64,000 bases of DNA from Ascaphus truei (lineage: Eukaryota; Chordata; Amphibia; Anura; Ascaphidae). The position numbers and the translations under genes were made by a program. The stretch's first letter is position 1; every line of letters begins with the position of its first letter. The stretch is taken from positions 62,001-126,000 of the forward strand of contig WSYH01001258.1 in the NCBI GenBank assembly GCA_036426205.1, in the 5' to 3' direction. This document shows, one piece after another, positions 12,012-23,334 of this stretch. The notes under the pieces were generated by a model. It did not search any database. It was given only the letters and a program-made list of their open reading frames with translations, and had not been told where the DNA came from.

Positions 12012-13048
12012 TTACAAAAAATGAGTTAGATCCCAGTCAATGTTCATTCCGTGAGGCACTCTGGTCCTTAAAGTAAAGATCCAGAATGCCTCACGGTGAT
12101 CCAACTGTAAGGTCCTATTGCCACCCCTATCCAGAGGTGCAACTACCTCAATTCCTTGAAATGTAAAATTATCAGGACCACCTTTATTACAGCTGGAAAA
12201 ATGTTTGGATACCGGGTGACTGAGATCCCCATTAGAAATGAGCCTGAAGTGCTCCATCATTCTGATTTTGAGACATCTGGTGGTTCGACCCACGTATTGA
12301 CATCCACAGCCACATGTGATTAAATAGATAACGAATGACGAATTACAGTTAATAAACATCATATTCTTATGCGTTATTCTATTGACCGTGAATGAAAATG
12401 TACTCGACTGTCTCATTTTAGGGCAAATTTTACATTTATTGCACCTACAGTAAATGAACCCTTAGGAAGTTTTGATTGACTTTCAGTGGGCATTCTAAAC
12501 AGACTAGGTGAGAGGGTACTTGCTACCGTCCTAGCTTTTTTGAATATAACTCTAGGACCTGTAGAGATTATGGGTCTGAGAACAGGGTCCTATGACAGGA
12601 TGGACCAATGTTTTTTTTAAACTCTCTTAATCTGTTCTCCCTGATTGCTATAGGATGTGATAAACAGGGGACAATCATCTAATACAGATTTTTTAGGGGA
12701 CCATTGAAGCAATTGTCTTCTATCTATAGAGGAGACTTCTTGTATTGTTTTAATGAAATCATTATGGTTATAACCTCGCTTGATAAAGCTATCATATAGG
12801 TCTTTGACCTGAACATTAAGTAGTTCATCTGTAGAGCAATTGCGCCAAAGGCGTATCAACTGCCCTTTTGGAATACTTTTAATTAAAGCTTTGGGGTGGC
12901 AGCTGTTTGCACATAAAAAAGTGTTTCGTGAATTTTGGTTACGAAAAACATCAGTATGAATTTTAAGTGCATGGGGGATCTCAGTCACCCGGTATCCAAA
13001 CATTTTTCCAGCTGTAATAAAGGTGGTCCTGATAATTTTACATTTCAA
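12012..13048 (-). pseudogene. PLE RT thumb, linker and GIY-YIG
   Basis: The frame at 13048-12617 starts within the inverted-tail junction and then gives a PLE RT thumb: IPKGQLIRLWRNCSTDELL and DSFIKRGYNHNDFIKT. A frame-shifted linker follows (about 12616-12420). The frame at 12416-12012 is the GIY-YIG domain: FVIYLITCGCGCQYVGRTT, LKIRMMEHF and LDHREAFWIFTLRT-PHGMN. The RT palm, including the Asp-Asp box, is missing because of 5' truncation. The last ~75 codons occur again in inverted orientation at 12962-13192. Frame breaks between thumb and nuclease make it non-functional. Confidence 0.8.
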
Positions 13049-13849
13049 GGAATTGAGGTAGTTGCACCTCTGGATAGGGGTGGCAATAGGACCTTACAGT
13101 TGGATCACCGTGAGGCATTCTGGATCTTTACTTTAAGGACCAGAGTGCCTCACGGAATGAACATTGACTGGGATCTAACTCATTTTTTGTAATTATTATA
13201 TCAGCCTGAAGTGTTCTCCCTCTTCTATTTTTGACTAATCATATTACAAAAATTATATGTGTTCATTAACTATGTATAACTTGTTTATCAACAACATAAT
13301 ATCATCGGTGTGATAGTAAGACTTTTTTTTACTATATATGATCCAATTCCCCTTCTATTTCAGGTTTCTATAAATCTTGTATATTTTTATATTCAGGGAT
13401 AGATGATTCCTATTCTGAATCATGATTCCTTCATGATTCTGATATATCTTTATCTTTTCTTAAATGCATATCTTTATGTGTTAATATTGGATAAATCTAT
13501 ATACATATGCAGTTTTTTTTAATAATATGTTTTGCATTTCTTGTGTGGTTTCTACACAGGCGAGAATATGTGTGTCAAGATTTTAATAATATTCTTGGGT
13601 TAATAAAATCTTTTTTATTTTTTATTTTTTCACACTTTCTAATTGTTACACACATTCTCCCCTGTTATTGATAGGATGGATGGTCTTTCCTTTTTCCCGG
13701 AACTCAATTTTGATACTGTAGACATTATATGTGTTAACTGTCTCATATGTGGTTGTCTTATTATGATTTTCTTATAATTATAGGAATACATTTTTTATTT
13801 AATTTTTTTTTAATTTATATAGTTTATAAGCCACGTTTTGACATTTTTT

Positions 13850-15037
13850 TGTCAGGGTTCTGCTCGCCACAAACCAGGGTCGGACCGCGAGGCTGANNNN
13901 NNNNNNNNNNNNNNNNNNNNNNNNNNNNNNNNNNNNNNNNNNNNNNNNNNNNNNNNNNNNNNNNNNNNNNNNNNNNNNNNNNNNNNNNNNNNNNNNNNNN
14001 NNNNNNNNNNNNNNNNNNNNNNNNNNNNNNNNNNNNNNNNNNNNNNNNNNNNNNNNNNNNNNNNNNNNNNNNNNNNNNNNNNNNNNNNNNNNNNNNNNNN
14101 NNNNNNNNNNNNNNNNNNNNNNNNNNNNNNNNNNNNNNNNNNNNNNNNNNNNNNNNNNNNNNNNNNNNNNNNNNNNNNNNNNNNNNNNNNNNNNNNNNNN
14201 NNNNNNNNNNNNNNNNNNNNNNNNNNNNNNNNNNNNNNNNNNNNNNNNNNNNNNNNNNNNNNNNNNNNNNNNNGAGGGCAGACCAGAATAGCACACACCG
14301 CTTTGCTGCACGGTGCACCAGTCTCACAGCGCAAGATCCTGTAGCGGCTGGGAAGCCTCGTTCACAGCGCAGGAACAGGACACGGCCTCTCTAGATTAGG
14401 GAAAGAGTAGGCCCAGGAACCAGAAGCTGAAGATCCACAGGGAACCTCCGCTACAGTGCAGGAATCAGGAGACTGAAGGGCGCGGGGATACCTTTGCCTC
14501 AGTGCAGGAAAGCAGGAAGCTGAAACATAGGGATACCTTTGCTTCAGCGCGGAGAACAAGCGTGAGCTTGAAGGAAGCTGAAGGACGCAGGGCGGAACCT
14601 CCGTATCAGCATAGGAGAACAAGCGGCTTGAAGGAGCTGAAGGACGCAGGGCGGACCCTGGTATCAGCATAGGAGAACAAGCGGCTTGAAGGAAGCTGAA
14701 GACGCAGGGCGGAACCTGGTATCAGCATAGGAGAACAAGCGAGGGCTTGTGGCAAAACGTAGACATCCAGTTAGGACTATGCTCGGCCGGGAGCATTATG
14801 GAAGACAATACTTAAAGGCCAGCGGGCCTCCCCGAGGGGGGTGTGAAGTACTGCTCCAATGAATGAATGCAAGTCTAGGTTGCAGTGATAGCCTGCACAG
14901 CTGCAGTAGATACCAGAGGGAGTGTGTATAGCTTTGGTGAGTGAATCCAGGCTGCAGCAAACATCAGGAGAGGTGTCCAGGACTGCACTTGTCTGCAAGG
15001 TAAGGCAACCAGTAAACTGCGGAGCGGATTCCTTACA
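13850..15037 (-). mobile_element. Solo LTR inserted in PLE tail (copy 1)
   Basis: The sequence begins TGTCAGGGTTCTG and ends GGATTCCTTACA. It interrupts the PLE tail, which resumes at 15038, with T-runs on both sides fitting a ~5-bp target duplication. On the minus strand it starts TGTAAGGAATCC and ends ACCCTGACA, as LTRs do. It contains 3-4 direct repeats of ~57 bp (GCATAGGAGAACAAGCGGC...) at 14520-14745. The copy at 25775-26866 is identical in design but is preceded by other DNA. Orientation is a guess from its composition. Positions 13897-14273 are unsequenced. Confidence 0.65.
13897..14273. other. Assembly gap (377 N)
   Basis: A run of N. By comparison with 25822-26096 in the second copy, the missing sequence is about 275 bp of the LTR. 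Open frames reported across it are meaningless. Confidence 0.98.
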
Positions 15038-15428
15038 TTTTTGCACTTTTTGTCTCTTTTTTCTGCATTTTTTGTATTGTTTTTTACATATATTCTTTCT
15101 TGTTCTTTTAAAGTTATTTTCCTTTTCTGAAAATGTGCAGCAATATTATCTGCCTGTTCTTTATATAACTGGAGTAATCTCCATGCTATAATGATGCTTC
15201 GTATTGTTCATTTGTATTAGTGTTTAAAGTTTGTAATTCAATATGTTTTTCTTTTCAATGGGCCAATCCTGGTATTTGGTGTACCTCCTCTGTTACAAGC
15301 GCGACTCAGCACTGAGCCGCGTGGTAATAGTGCGACTCCATTGCGGGACCACTTTGATGACATCACAGGTACTCCGTTTTGGCGCGAATTTGTTTAAATA
15401 AATTGACTGTACATTGTCCTCCTTACAC

Positions 15429-15468
15429 CTTGAGAAAGTCCTAAGCGGACGAAACGCTTGGTGCGTGG
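15429..15468 (+). ncRNA. Decayed hammerhead-like motif, inverted tail
   Basis: The same core as at 10934-10977, in the inverted tail copy: CTTGAGAAAGTCC, GGACGAAACGC and GCGTGG. One G is missing compared with 27263-27305. Probably inactive. Confidence 0.4.
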
Positions 15469-16369
15469 TCCTATTTTTGTTACTGACCATTAAAGATTTA
15501 TGTATATTTTTACCCCGTCTGGAGTTGCCCTTTTTATCAGCGCTTGGCTGCTGCTTCCGCTGTGAGCTGTGCCCCTCTTCTCCTCTGCTGTTCTGGATTT
15601 ACCTTCTGAGGGCTGCACCCAGAGAATCCTCTCACCTGGATACCACTGAAGGACGGTAAAGGGCATAGCCCATCTTTTTCTACCTTCCATTGCTGGATGT
15701 TCTGTATATTGCCCCAGGGGTGAGCTTATGCCTACTGGAGACGTAGTTTGAGGCAGCCGTGGTGGCACCAACTAGTCCCTGTTATCACCCTGGGAGGTCA
15801 ATTTATTCATTTCTACATATTGTTCCTGGACTTTGGCTTCATTCATTGTGAGATTACACTATTGGAGTCTGTTGAGGTGATGCACCAATATACCACACAA
15901 CCTATGTATTTTGACTTCAGCTTGGTGGCCATTTAAATTCCCAGGTTTTTTTCTTTCACCGTGGTGGGGTAGACTCTGGTCACAGCATCAGTTCCTTGTG
16001 TGGGTCACTGTAACTGTGGGGTTGCTAGCCCGGTAAATAAGGGGTTACCCCCAGCTGACAGCCCCTCCCATCGTGCAGGAGACAAGGGTTTAATGTAATT
16101 AGTGTGATAATCTGTATGCATTACCCTGCTTCAGCACAATATGTGTTTCCCCCTGTTTCATATGTTCCCGCCCTACTATGTGGTTGCACCAAACACATAC
16201 ACAGGATCAGGTCGGGGGGGCAAGGGTTAACGGTGCTCTAGTTTTTATGACACTTTGTTCCCTTTCCCGCCCGTGGGGCCACCATTGGCCATGTACCGCA
16301 ACCGCCACAGAGCCCCCATGTGGTCCTATGCAAAGTTTAAAGGGCTGCTGCAACTGCGGAAAAATTTGC

Positions 16370-16930
16370 TGAGCTTCAAAAATGAAATTAACTGATGTTC
16401 CTATCTCCGATTCGGTGGGCGGTAGAGAGCTGAAATTTGGCACCGTGCAGTCACCCCTCCGGCATGATTGCATGGCAATTTTAAGCCCTCCCGGTCTAAC
16501 CGACGGAGAGAGTTTAGGTGTATAAGTTACGGTCCCGCTATTTCCGCCATGGGGCAAAAAGGATAGCTGTGTGGGCTTCAAAAATGATTAAAACCGTGTC
16601 CTATCTCGGTTTCAGGGGGCGTAGAGAGCTGGAATTTGGCCACCATGCAGTCACCCCTCCGCATGATTGCATGGCAATTTTCAGCCCTCTCGGACTAACG
16701 AACAGAGGGAGTTTAGGTGTATAAGTTACGTCACCGCTATTGGCCACCATGGGGGAAAAAGGATAGCTGGTTTAAAATACTGTTTAAACCCAAATATGCT
16801 ATCTCCGATATCTAGAAGACTAAAATTTGGCCATCAGGTGGTCACACCTCTGGCATGATGGCATTGCAATTTTCAGCCTCCTCGATTAACCGAACGGAAT
16901 ATTTTTAGATGTAAAATTGTTATAGGCTTA
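16370..16930. repeat. Three tandem units of about 185 bp
   Basis: Three consecutive units share TATCTCCGATTC, GTAGAGAGCTGAAATTTGG, GTGCAGTCACCCCTCC, GCATGATTGCATGGCAATTT and GGTGTATAAGTTACG, in the same order. The third unit (from about 16760) is the most diverged. No coding frame is conserved between units. The second assembly copy is at 28195-28775. Confidence 0.75.
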
Positions 16931-18249
16931 CGTATTTCTCTGCCTACTGTACCAGCGAAAGGTACTGGCCCATAAGGAATCTGATGGCCACAGGGCCCTC
17001 CGCCTGTCTGAGGAGCAAGCTCCAAAGAAAGGCTCACTCCCCCATTGAGTATACAGGTTGAAGAAAGAGCAGGACATGGCTGTTTACGTTAAGTACCATA
17101 CTTCACACCTCGGTCAGAGTTCCCGTCCAGATTCCAGATGGCAGACTTTGAGATGCCAACTTTTAGTGTGGGGCTCTGGAAATGGGACTCTGACTGGAAG
17201 GATGTGCGCATATGCCAACCACCTGGGGGCAGGTACCCTCCTGCTTCCCACATAAGCTGGCAAGCGGTAATTGTGTCCAGTAATTGTTATCCAATACCTA
17301 GCCCAATGTTAAGGGATAGAAACTAAATCCCATATAAGTGATTGCAAGCTCTATGCCCAGAGTCTTCGTTTTGGGTTCCTGTATGACTGTATCCTGTGCT
17401 GGATGAACTGCTAGCCCTGGTGTCCTGGGCTATTTTCATCTTCCCCTTCCCAAGTAAGTGTTATATCAAACTGTTATTTGTCCAACATGGTGTGTCCACC
17501 TGTCTTTTAAGGAATAAAATCTCTTTGTTATACCCCAGTTCTAATCAATTCAACCCAATGATATGGTGTATATTATAACCCTGACTCTACCGTGACAGTC
17601 ACCATCTGTCGCAGTCCTCCCAGTCCAACATGGCATTGTGTCTTTCTTCAGTGCAGTGTGAGTTTTCCTGCCTGATGTGTAGCCCTTTAATTCTGGTCAC
17701 TGTTGCTGTGATTCTTTGGTTTTGTTGCTCAGACTGTTTGCAGGAACTTTATGCAGGCAAAAGCACAAACAAATTCACCGGCAGTCTCCGGGGCCCCTTT
17801 AAATTCAAGGGCCAATTCTCATCCCAACTTCTGACACCATATGTAAGAGACATGTTCAGATGACGCAATGCAGACCGTTTAAAGTGAAACTTAAATTAAG
17901 CTTTATTGCGCCTGTTCGTTTACAACAGCAAAACATCTATACTATATTCTAAGTTGATTCCGTTTGTTTGTTTTTTTGTATGTCGAAGCATCGAAATCTC
18001 ACAAACGGCACGACGTAGCATAACTAAACCTTACTGGACATTCTGCTGCGGGTTTGTAGTTTCAACACAACTATTTTCAGCTTCCAATATGACTTAAGAA
18101 AAACACAGTACAAGTGCGCATCTATAATGAATAACAAAGTGAATTGAAATAAAGTGCATTAACCACTTAATACCCAGTGAGTATAAGTAACTACGTTACC
18201 AATAAGGAGCATCTGCTGCTGTGATAGGGTGGTCCAGACCCTGAATCTA
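16931..18249. other. No gene recognised
   Basis: Unique-looking sequence, present again at about 28776-30120. Short open frames do not agree between the two copies because of indels. There is no splice-bounded exon or known repeat I can name. Confidence 0.4.
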
Positions 18250-19175
18250 GACAAACAAAACACAAAACAGCGCACAACGCTCATGGTGAATTAAGAAGGA
18301 ACAATTTTATTAAAAAATAATTCAAGGTTCTGCATACATCAGATAAAGGTAAAACGCATGTAACTGTAACTATGACAGTTATTACCACTCAGGTATCAGG
18401 ACACAGGTGAAGGCTGCAGCGGATCACCCAATATCAGGAATCTGCAGTCATATCAGGCTGTGCTTTCATCGCTGGGCTCTTTTTGAAGCGAAGGTTCCCT
18501 TTAGGCTTCCACGAATACCAGTAGATAAGTCCCAAGCTCCATTTAGGTGTAGCTGGTAGCGGGACAGTCTCACTGATCAGGGTCAGCTCTGCCTCCCACG
18601 CCAGTGCACCGATTGCCGATACACGCCGACAAACTATAAAGGCCTTTATAGTTGCTACGAAACTAGTTGGAATTATACTTTATTGATCTACTAGTACCCT
18701 TAGTATCTATCACTTTGCTGGTTAAGTGAAGAGTTCGATTTCGGCATATTCTCAGCCGACGCTCTCCGGTGACGTCATCTTTGTTTGTCGGCGTGTATCC
18801 GCCACTCAGTGCACTGGCGTGGGAGACAGACCCTGATCGGTGAGGATGTCCCTCTACCAGCTACTCCTAAACGGAGCTTGGGACTTATCTACCTGGATTA
18901 CGTGGAAGCCTAAAGGGAACCCTTCGCATCTAAAAGAGCCCAGCAGATGAAAGCACGGCCTGAGATGACTGCAGATTCCTGACATTGGGTGATCCGCTCA
19001 GCCTTCTCCTGTGTCCTGATCCTGAGTGGTAACAACTGTCATAGTTAGAGTTACATGCCTGTTAAACCTTTATCGATGTACGCAGAACCTTGAATTACTT
19101 TTTAATATAAATTTTTCCTTCTACTTCACCATGAGCGTTGTGCGCTGTTTTGTGTTTTGTTTTGTCCATATGACT
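18250..19175. mobile_element. Palindromic foldback element FB1, copy 1
   Basis: Two arms of about 420 bp face each other around a centre near 18710. The left arm, reading ACAAAACAGCGCACAACGCT then TGTAACTGTAACTATGACAG, is the inverse of the right arm, which ends GAGCGTTGTGCGCTGTTTTG. There is no coding frame. The outer end resembles the tails of the PLEs in this window (...GCGCTGTTTTGTGTTTTG). The simplest reading is a PLE remnant consisting only of tail-to-tail termini. A hairpin transposon is the alternative. Confidence 0.6.
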
Positions 19176-19374
19176 TACCTCCCAAATTATGGACATGTAA
19201 GTTTCAATCGGGTGTCCTGCAAAAATGTTAGAGTAGGAGAGGGGGCATAGCTACTAAGGTAGGGGCGTGCCTTGCCTGGAGTGGCTACTAAGGAGGTGGG
19301 CGTGTCCTTGCTTGGATCAGGGGGTGTGTGGTGTGTAGATACGAGATATGACAGCGGGGTTTATGTGCAGGTGG

Positions 19375-19700
19375 GGGGGGGGAATGTGACAGCGGGGGGG
19401 GGTGCCAGCGGGGTTGGAGGGGAGATGTGCCGTCAGCGAGAGGAGATGCAGTAGCAGCACGGGGAGAGGTGCGGCATTGGGGGGGATTGGGGGGGGGAGA
19501 TGTGCTTGCAGAAAGGGGAGATGCGGCAGCATGCAGGAGATGTTCCGCAGCGGGGGGAAAGGGGGCAGGGAGATGTGGCAGCAGCGAGGGGGGAGGGGAG
19601 GGAGATGTGCCGCCAGCGAGGGGAGATGTGCCAGCAGGCAGGGGGGGGGGAGATGTCCACCAGCAAAGGGAGATGTGCCGGCAGCGGGGGCTCGGTGACC
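19375..19700. repeat. G-rich minisatellite, copy 1
   Basis: Imperfect units of about 24-30 bp built from CAGCGAGGGGAGATGTGCC, with runs of up to nine Gs. Strand asymmetry is strong (G/A on +). The long open frames on both strands come from the repeat and are not genes. Copy 2 at 31250-31500 lacks about 100 bp of units, as expected of a length-variable locus. Confidence 0.8.
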
Positions 19701-20164
19701 AGGCGAAGCCAGTAAAAATGCTAGTATGAAAATAAGCCAAACAAAAACATGCTCCACTTTCGAGAATATCTACACATGTAGTCCCGCCCCTCTCTAACTG
19801 GGTGGTTAGCTAAGGTATTTCCACCCAAATATATATATATATCTTAATCCTGGCTGTGCTCAAAGCTGTGACCATGCAGCAAGCTTAAGCCTATAGGGAA
19901 CTATGAAAAATGGTATTTGAAGCAAAATGTGGCACTGTGTGCTCATTTGCATGTCATTTCCCAGAATCCCTTGCTGCAGTGGAAGTGCTGTGTGATAATG
20001 GTGAAATGCGGGGTTGCAGACCTGCCTAAGACATGCAGATGACCATACATTTATTTACATTTTATATATATATTTTTCATACATACATATTACATACATT
20101 CCATTATACAACATACAATACACATTTACATTACATACATATATACATATATACAGATATATAA

Positions 20165-20504
20165 CAGTCCCATAACAAAGTCTTACTGTAGCTGTAGGGG
20201 ATGCTTCTCTGCTCTCCTGGTGTCCGCACCCTGTGTGTGCTAGGCAATGTCTGCTTCCGGTATAGAGGTCTGCTCCCCTTAATTTGCTGTCAGCCTGCAG
20301 TCTCTTTGCAGCTCAAGTCACTGTCCTTCCTGGGTTAGACAATTGTGAGACTAAGGAATCCTCCTTCCTGTCCACAGAATAGGCTATTTCTGAGAAAGCT
20401 CTAATCAGCCAGGTGGAGTTGGTTAATTGCTGGTATGCAATTAACTAGCAAACTGCTGGATTAGAGACAAGTTTCTTAACAGGGATAAGTCCCTGTTACA
20501 CTGG
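20165..20504 (-). repeat. LTR-like repeat R1, second copy
   Basis: Same orientation as 7498-7845 and ending GTCCCTGTTACA at 20504. If R1 is an LTR, this would be the 5' one (minus strand) of an element extending to 7498, with the coiled-coil pseudogene as its coding part. That pairing is inference. Confidence 0.5.
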
Positions 20505-20699
20505 GAATCCTAAATAAGTATTTTCCCCTGACCGGGACTTAGCTGTAATGTCCTGAAACTGAAATCCGCCTGCAGTTCCACACGCACCGCTCCCCTCTCT
20601 CTAACCCCCCGCACCGGCACACAGGATCTTCTCCTCTTCGTCCGGAGATGCGCTGTCTCCCTCAGCTCCGCCGGAGGAGGGGATGCTGAAGCACACCTC

Positions 20700-20960
20700 C
20701 ACCCCAGCGCCCACACTTGGAGGACAAAAACACACACAGTGATACAAACACACAATGCGCATACTGACTCGTACACAGACACACACGTGATACGCCACAC
20801 TGACACCACGCAGTGACGCCCACCGTCACAGACACACACACTGATGCACCACACACAGTACGCACACCATGACCACAGTGATACCACACACATACACCTG
20901 ACTCACAAACAGTGACACAATAGCACTGAGACGACGCACACGAGTAACGCACACACCACA
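20700..20960. repeat. CA-rich repeat (CACACAGTGACAC type)
   Basis: Degenerate tandem arrangement of ACACACAGTGATAC-like words. Minus-strand Val/Cys/Ser-rich open frames are its by-product. Counterpart at 32520-32760. Confidence 0.8.
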
Positions 20961-22028
20961 ACACACGAGGGAATTCACAGTTAATATAAATAAAGTGCAA
21001 ATAACTAATACACACGTTCTAAGTACAAAACTTCTTTGCGTTTTGCACTGAATTGTGTGTTTTTTATTTTTAGAAAAACAAACACCATCACAAATACAAT
21101 TTCCGTGACAAAACACAAAGAGTTTCACTTAATGCACATGCTCGGCACACATACTCTTTTTTTAATATTTTTTATAACTGCTGCTTTAAATCCAATTTAG
21201 TGGGCAGGAAAATATGAAATCTCTTGGGAGTATATGACTGCCATTGAAATGGAATGGAAATCACCATTTAACCTTTGGGTGCCCTTGTGATGTAGCTGCT
21301 ATGTCACAGCGTCTGGCCCCATGATGTAATAGCTACATCAGTAATCCTGTGGTTTTCCTAGGGGAGATTCTGTGTCCCTGTGCAGGGCAGGACGAATCTA
21401 TCACTACGTGCGATAGGAGGGATGGGTCTCCTGTCCGTTCTGTCATCAGTGAGGGAGCGATTCTCCTGACCCCTCTGTCACTCACAGGGTTTTAAAATAA
21501 CTGTTTTACTTATTTGTATTGTAAAAAAATCCTGTTCTGATTTCTCGGCAACATTTGTGTTTGATTAATGAGGGCATTATACTTACTTTGTTTACTATGA
21601 AAATTTTGGTTTTTTAAATAAGTTTAAATAAATCCTGAGATTACAAACCCAAAAGTGTCTGTACAATCAGCCTTTTTCTCCTTGCTAGCTATCTAAGCGC
21701 TCCTTTCCTCTCACACCTCACAGTCTTTCCCCTTTTAGGAACGCAGGACGCTGTTTTCAAAGCCTTATTTAACCAGAGCAGCTGTTGACATTATGGATAA
21801 TTTGTGCTTCACCTACACTACTTTACCTACTTTACTGGGCAGCTAATCCACATCTATATTCTCCAACTATTACTCTGTGACCATTACCATCACTATTTGT
21901 CTTTCCAAATCCTTGCAAGAGAAGAAAGAAAAAAGACAAGTCGCATTAATAAAAACTTGTATTCTTTTCAGCTCTTCCTTTATAAAAATAGACATTACTT
22001 TGAGACCTCCCAACTGTCCCAATTTTAG
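20961..22028. other. Intronic sequence, no feature
   Basis: AT-rich DNA between the CA repeat and the PRDM9 exon copy. It holds one short inverted repeat near 21290-21330 (GATGTAGCTGCTATGTCAC against GATGTAATAGCTACATC). Upstream SET exons of PRDM9 were looked for here and not found. Confidence 0.4.
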
Positions 22029-22221
22029 GTTTTGTAAATTGAGCGAAACGAGGAAGAACAGAACCTGGTGACGTTGCAGGAGCACAGGAAAATCTACTAC
22101 AACCTGCACTGACCTCCCCCCACACACAGAGCTCCTGGTCTGGTATGGAGATGAAATATGGGAAAAGAGCTTGTATCAAGTGGTGGGTACACTGTGGAAA
22201 AGATACACGCGCCAGAACTAG
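22029..22221 (+). pseudogene. PRDM9: PRDM9-type SET exon, indel-ridden copy
   Basis: Second occurrence of the exon at 33835-34025, with the same acceptor (CCCAATTTTAG) and donor (CTAG|GTAATC). It contains about six 1-2 base indels relative to that copy and almost no substitutions, so the frame is lost in several places. That pattern suits raw-read consensus errors better than evolutionary decay. The TGA at the conserved cysteine codon is also present here (22040-22042). It lies in the duplicated block and is probably the other haplotype of the same exon rather than a second exon. Confidence 0.75.
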
Positions 22222-23119
22222 GTAATCAGAATATGTGTGTTGTGTGGTTTTTACATCTCTTATCTTATTACTGATGTTAAATTGCAAATATTGATTAGAT
22301 CTGCATACACCATTAGGTCTCAACTAGAAACTAATATCACTAAACTGACTTGAGTCAAGGGTCGGATACATCTGCTGCGGTTAACCAAAAATTCTGTATT
22401 TCCGCCCATTAAAAATGTGCGTTTATTATAGTGAAATGATCAGCATTGCAGCGCCAAAAATAAAGCAGATTTGTTGGACCCGTGAAAAAGTCATGATCTG
22501 ATAAAAACGGCATAATACCGCTTTTCAAGTAAAAAACTGCCATACATCAAGTTCAGAGATTTATCGAGTGGGATGAACAGCAGAATACTGCGATTACTTT
22601 ATCACCTAATCCAGGCTTGGCGTTAGCCTTGTCTTCCAATTTATATAATGGCCAATATACTGCCCATTACATACATAGGCAATATAAGCTAAACCAACAT
22701 GGAATAAGATGATAAATAGTTATTACAATACATTAAGTACACATTTAACCCCTTAGTAGTCCACAGTTCACTAGTCATCATTTTCCATTGACTAGCTGAA
22801 CACACAGGGGAATAATATAAACATTACATTACCCTACCTACTCCCTTGCCACCTTAGGGCTACGCTAATAGTGCCGGCTACGGATGACGTCACCAGTCCC
22901 CGTATCCATGCAAAAGTTGTAATTGTTTTGGAGACGTCTCTGGCTGCAAGAGAGGTGATATCAGGCAAGGGGGAAGCACAGGGGTGGAGACAAGAGTCAA
23001 AGGGGGAAGGCTATGAAACGGAGAGGAGTGTAATTTCTGTTGTATGCTTAATTATTTTTTACTTTTACATAAAATTATTGGAGAATTTACTATTTTAACG
23101 TTGTTAATATAGTGTGTTT
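22222..23119. other. Intronic sequence, no feature
   Basis: Follows the SET exon copy. No coding or repeat family recognised. Collinear with 34026-34940. Confidence 0.4.
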
Positions 23120-23320
23120 CCTTGACAGACACACAATCACACACCAGACACATCCCCCCTCTCCCTGCACTCACACACACACACATCCACCATCCCTGGC
23201 ACTCACACACACATCTCCTCTCCTCGTCCTCTCCCCTGTCCCTGCACATCACACACATCCCCCTCTCCCTGCACTCCACACACCACACACATCCCCCCCC
23301 TCTCCATGCACATCATATAT
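23120..23320. repeat. CA/CCCCTCTCCCTGCA minisatellite, copy 1
   Basis: Units of CACACACATCCCCCTCTCCCTG type, about 25-35 bp, degenerate. The same unit forms 34940-35130 and a longer array at 36420-37000. Confidence 0.75.
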
Positions 23321-23334
23321 ACACAAGAAAGTAT

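Larger units (their letters stand above)
10811..15904 (-). mobile_element. Palindromic PLE with inverted tail, 13-bp TSD
   Basis: The insertion is bounded by TGTATTTGACTTC at 10798-10810 and the same word with one extra T at 15905-15918. The second assembly copy has it exactly at 27745-27757. On the minus strand it holds a 5'-truncated PLE body (13048 to 12012) and a tail down to 10811. At its upstream end is an inverted copy of the tail (about 12963-15595, broken by a solo LTR) followed by ~310 bp of leader (15596-15904). Arms of about 0.9 kb (11385-12232 and 12963-13848) pair almost perfectly. It inserted just upstream of the start codon of the neighbouring pseudogene. Confidence 0.75.

Noticed and set aside
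13799..14344. Open frames of 160-170 codons on both strands
   Set aside because: They consist mostly of unknown bases from the N gap.
19288..19757. Pro/His-rich and Arg/Gly-rich open frames of about 150 codons
   Set aside because: By-products of the G-rich minisatellite. They do not agree with the second copy of the locus.
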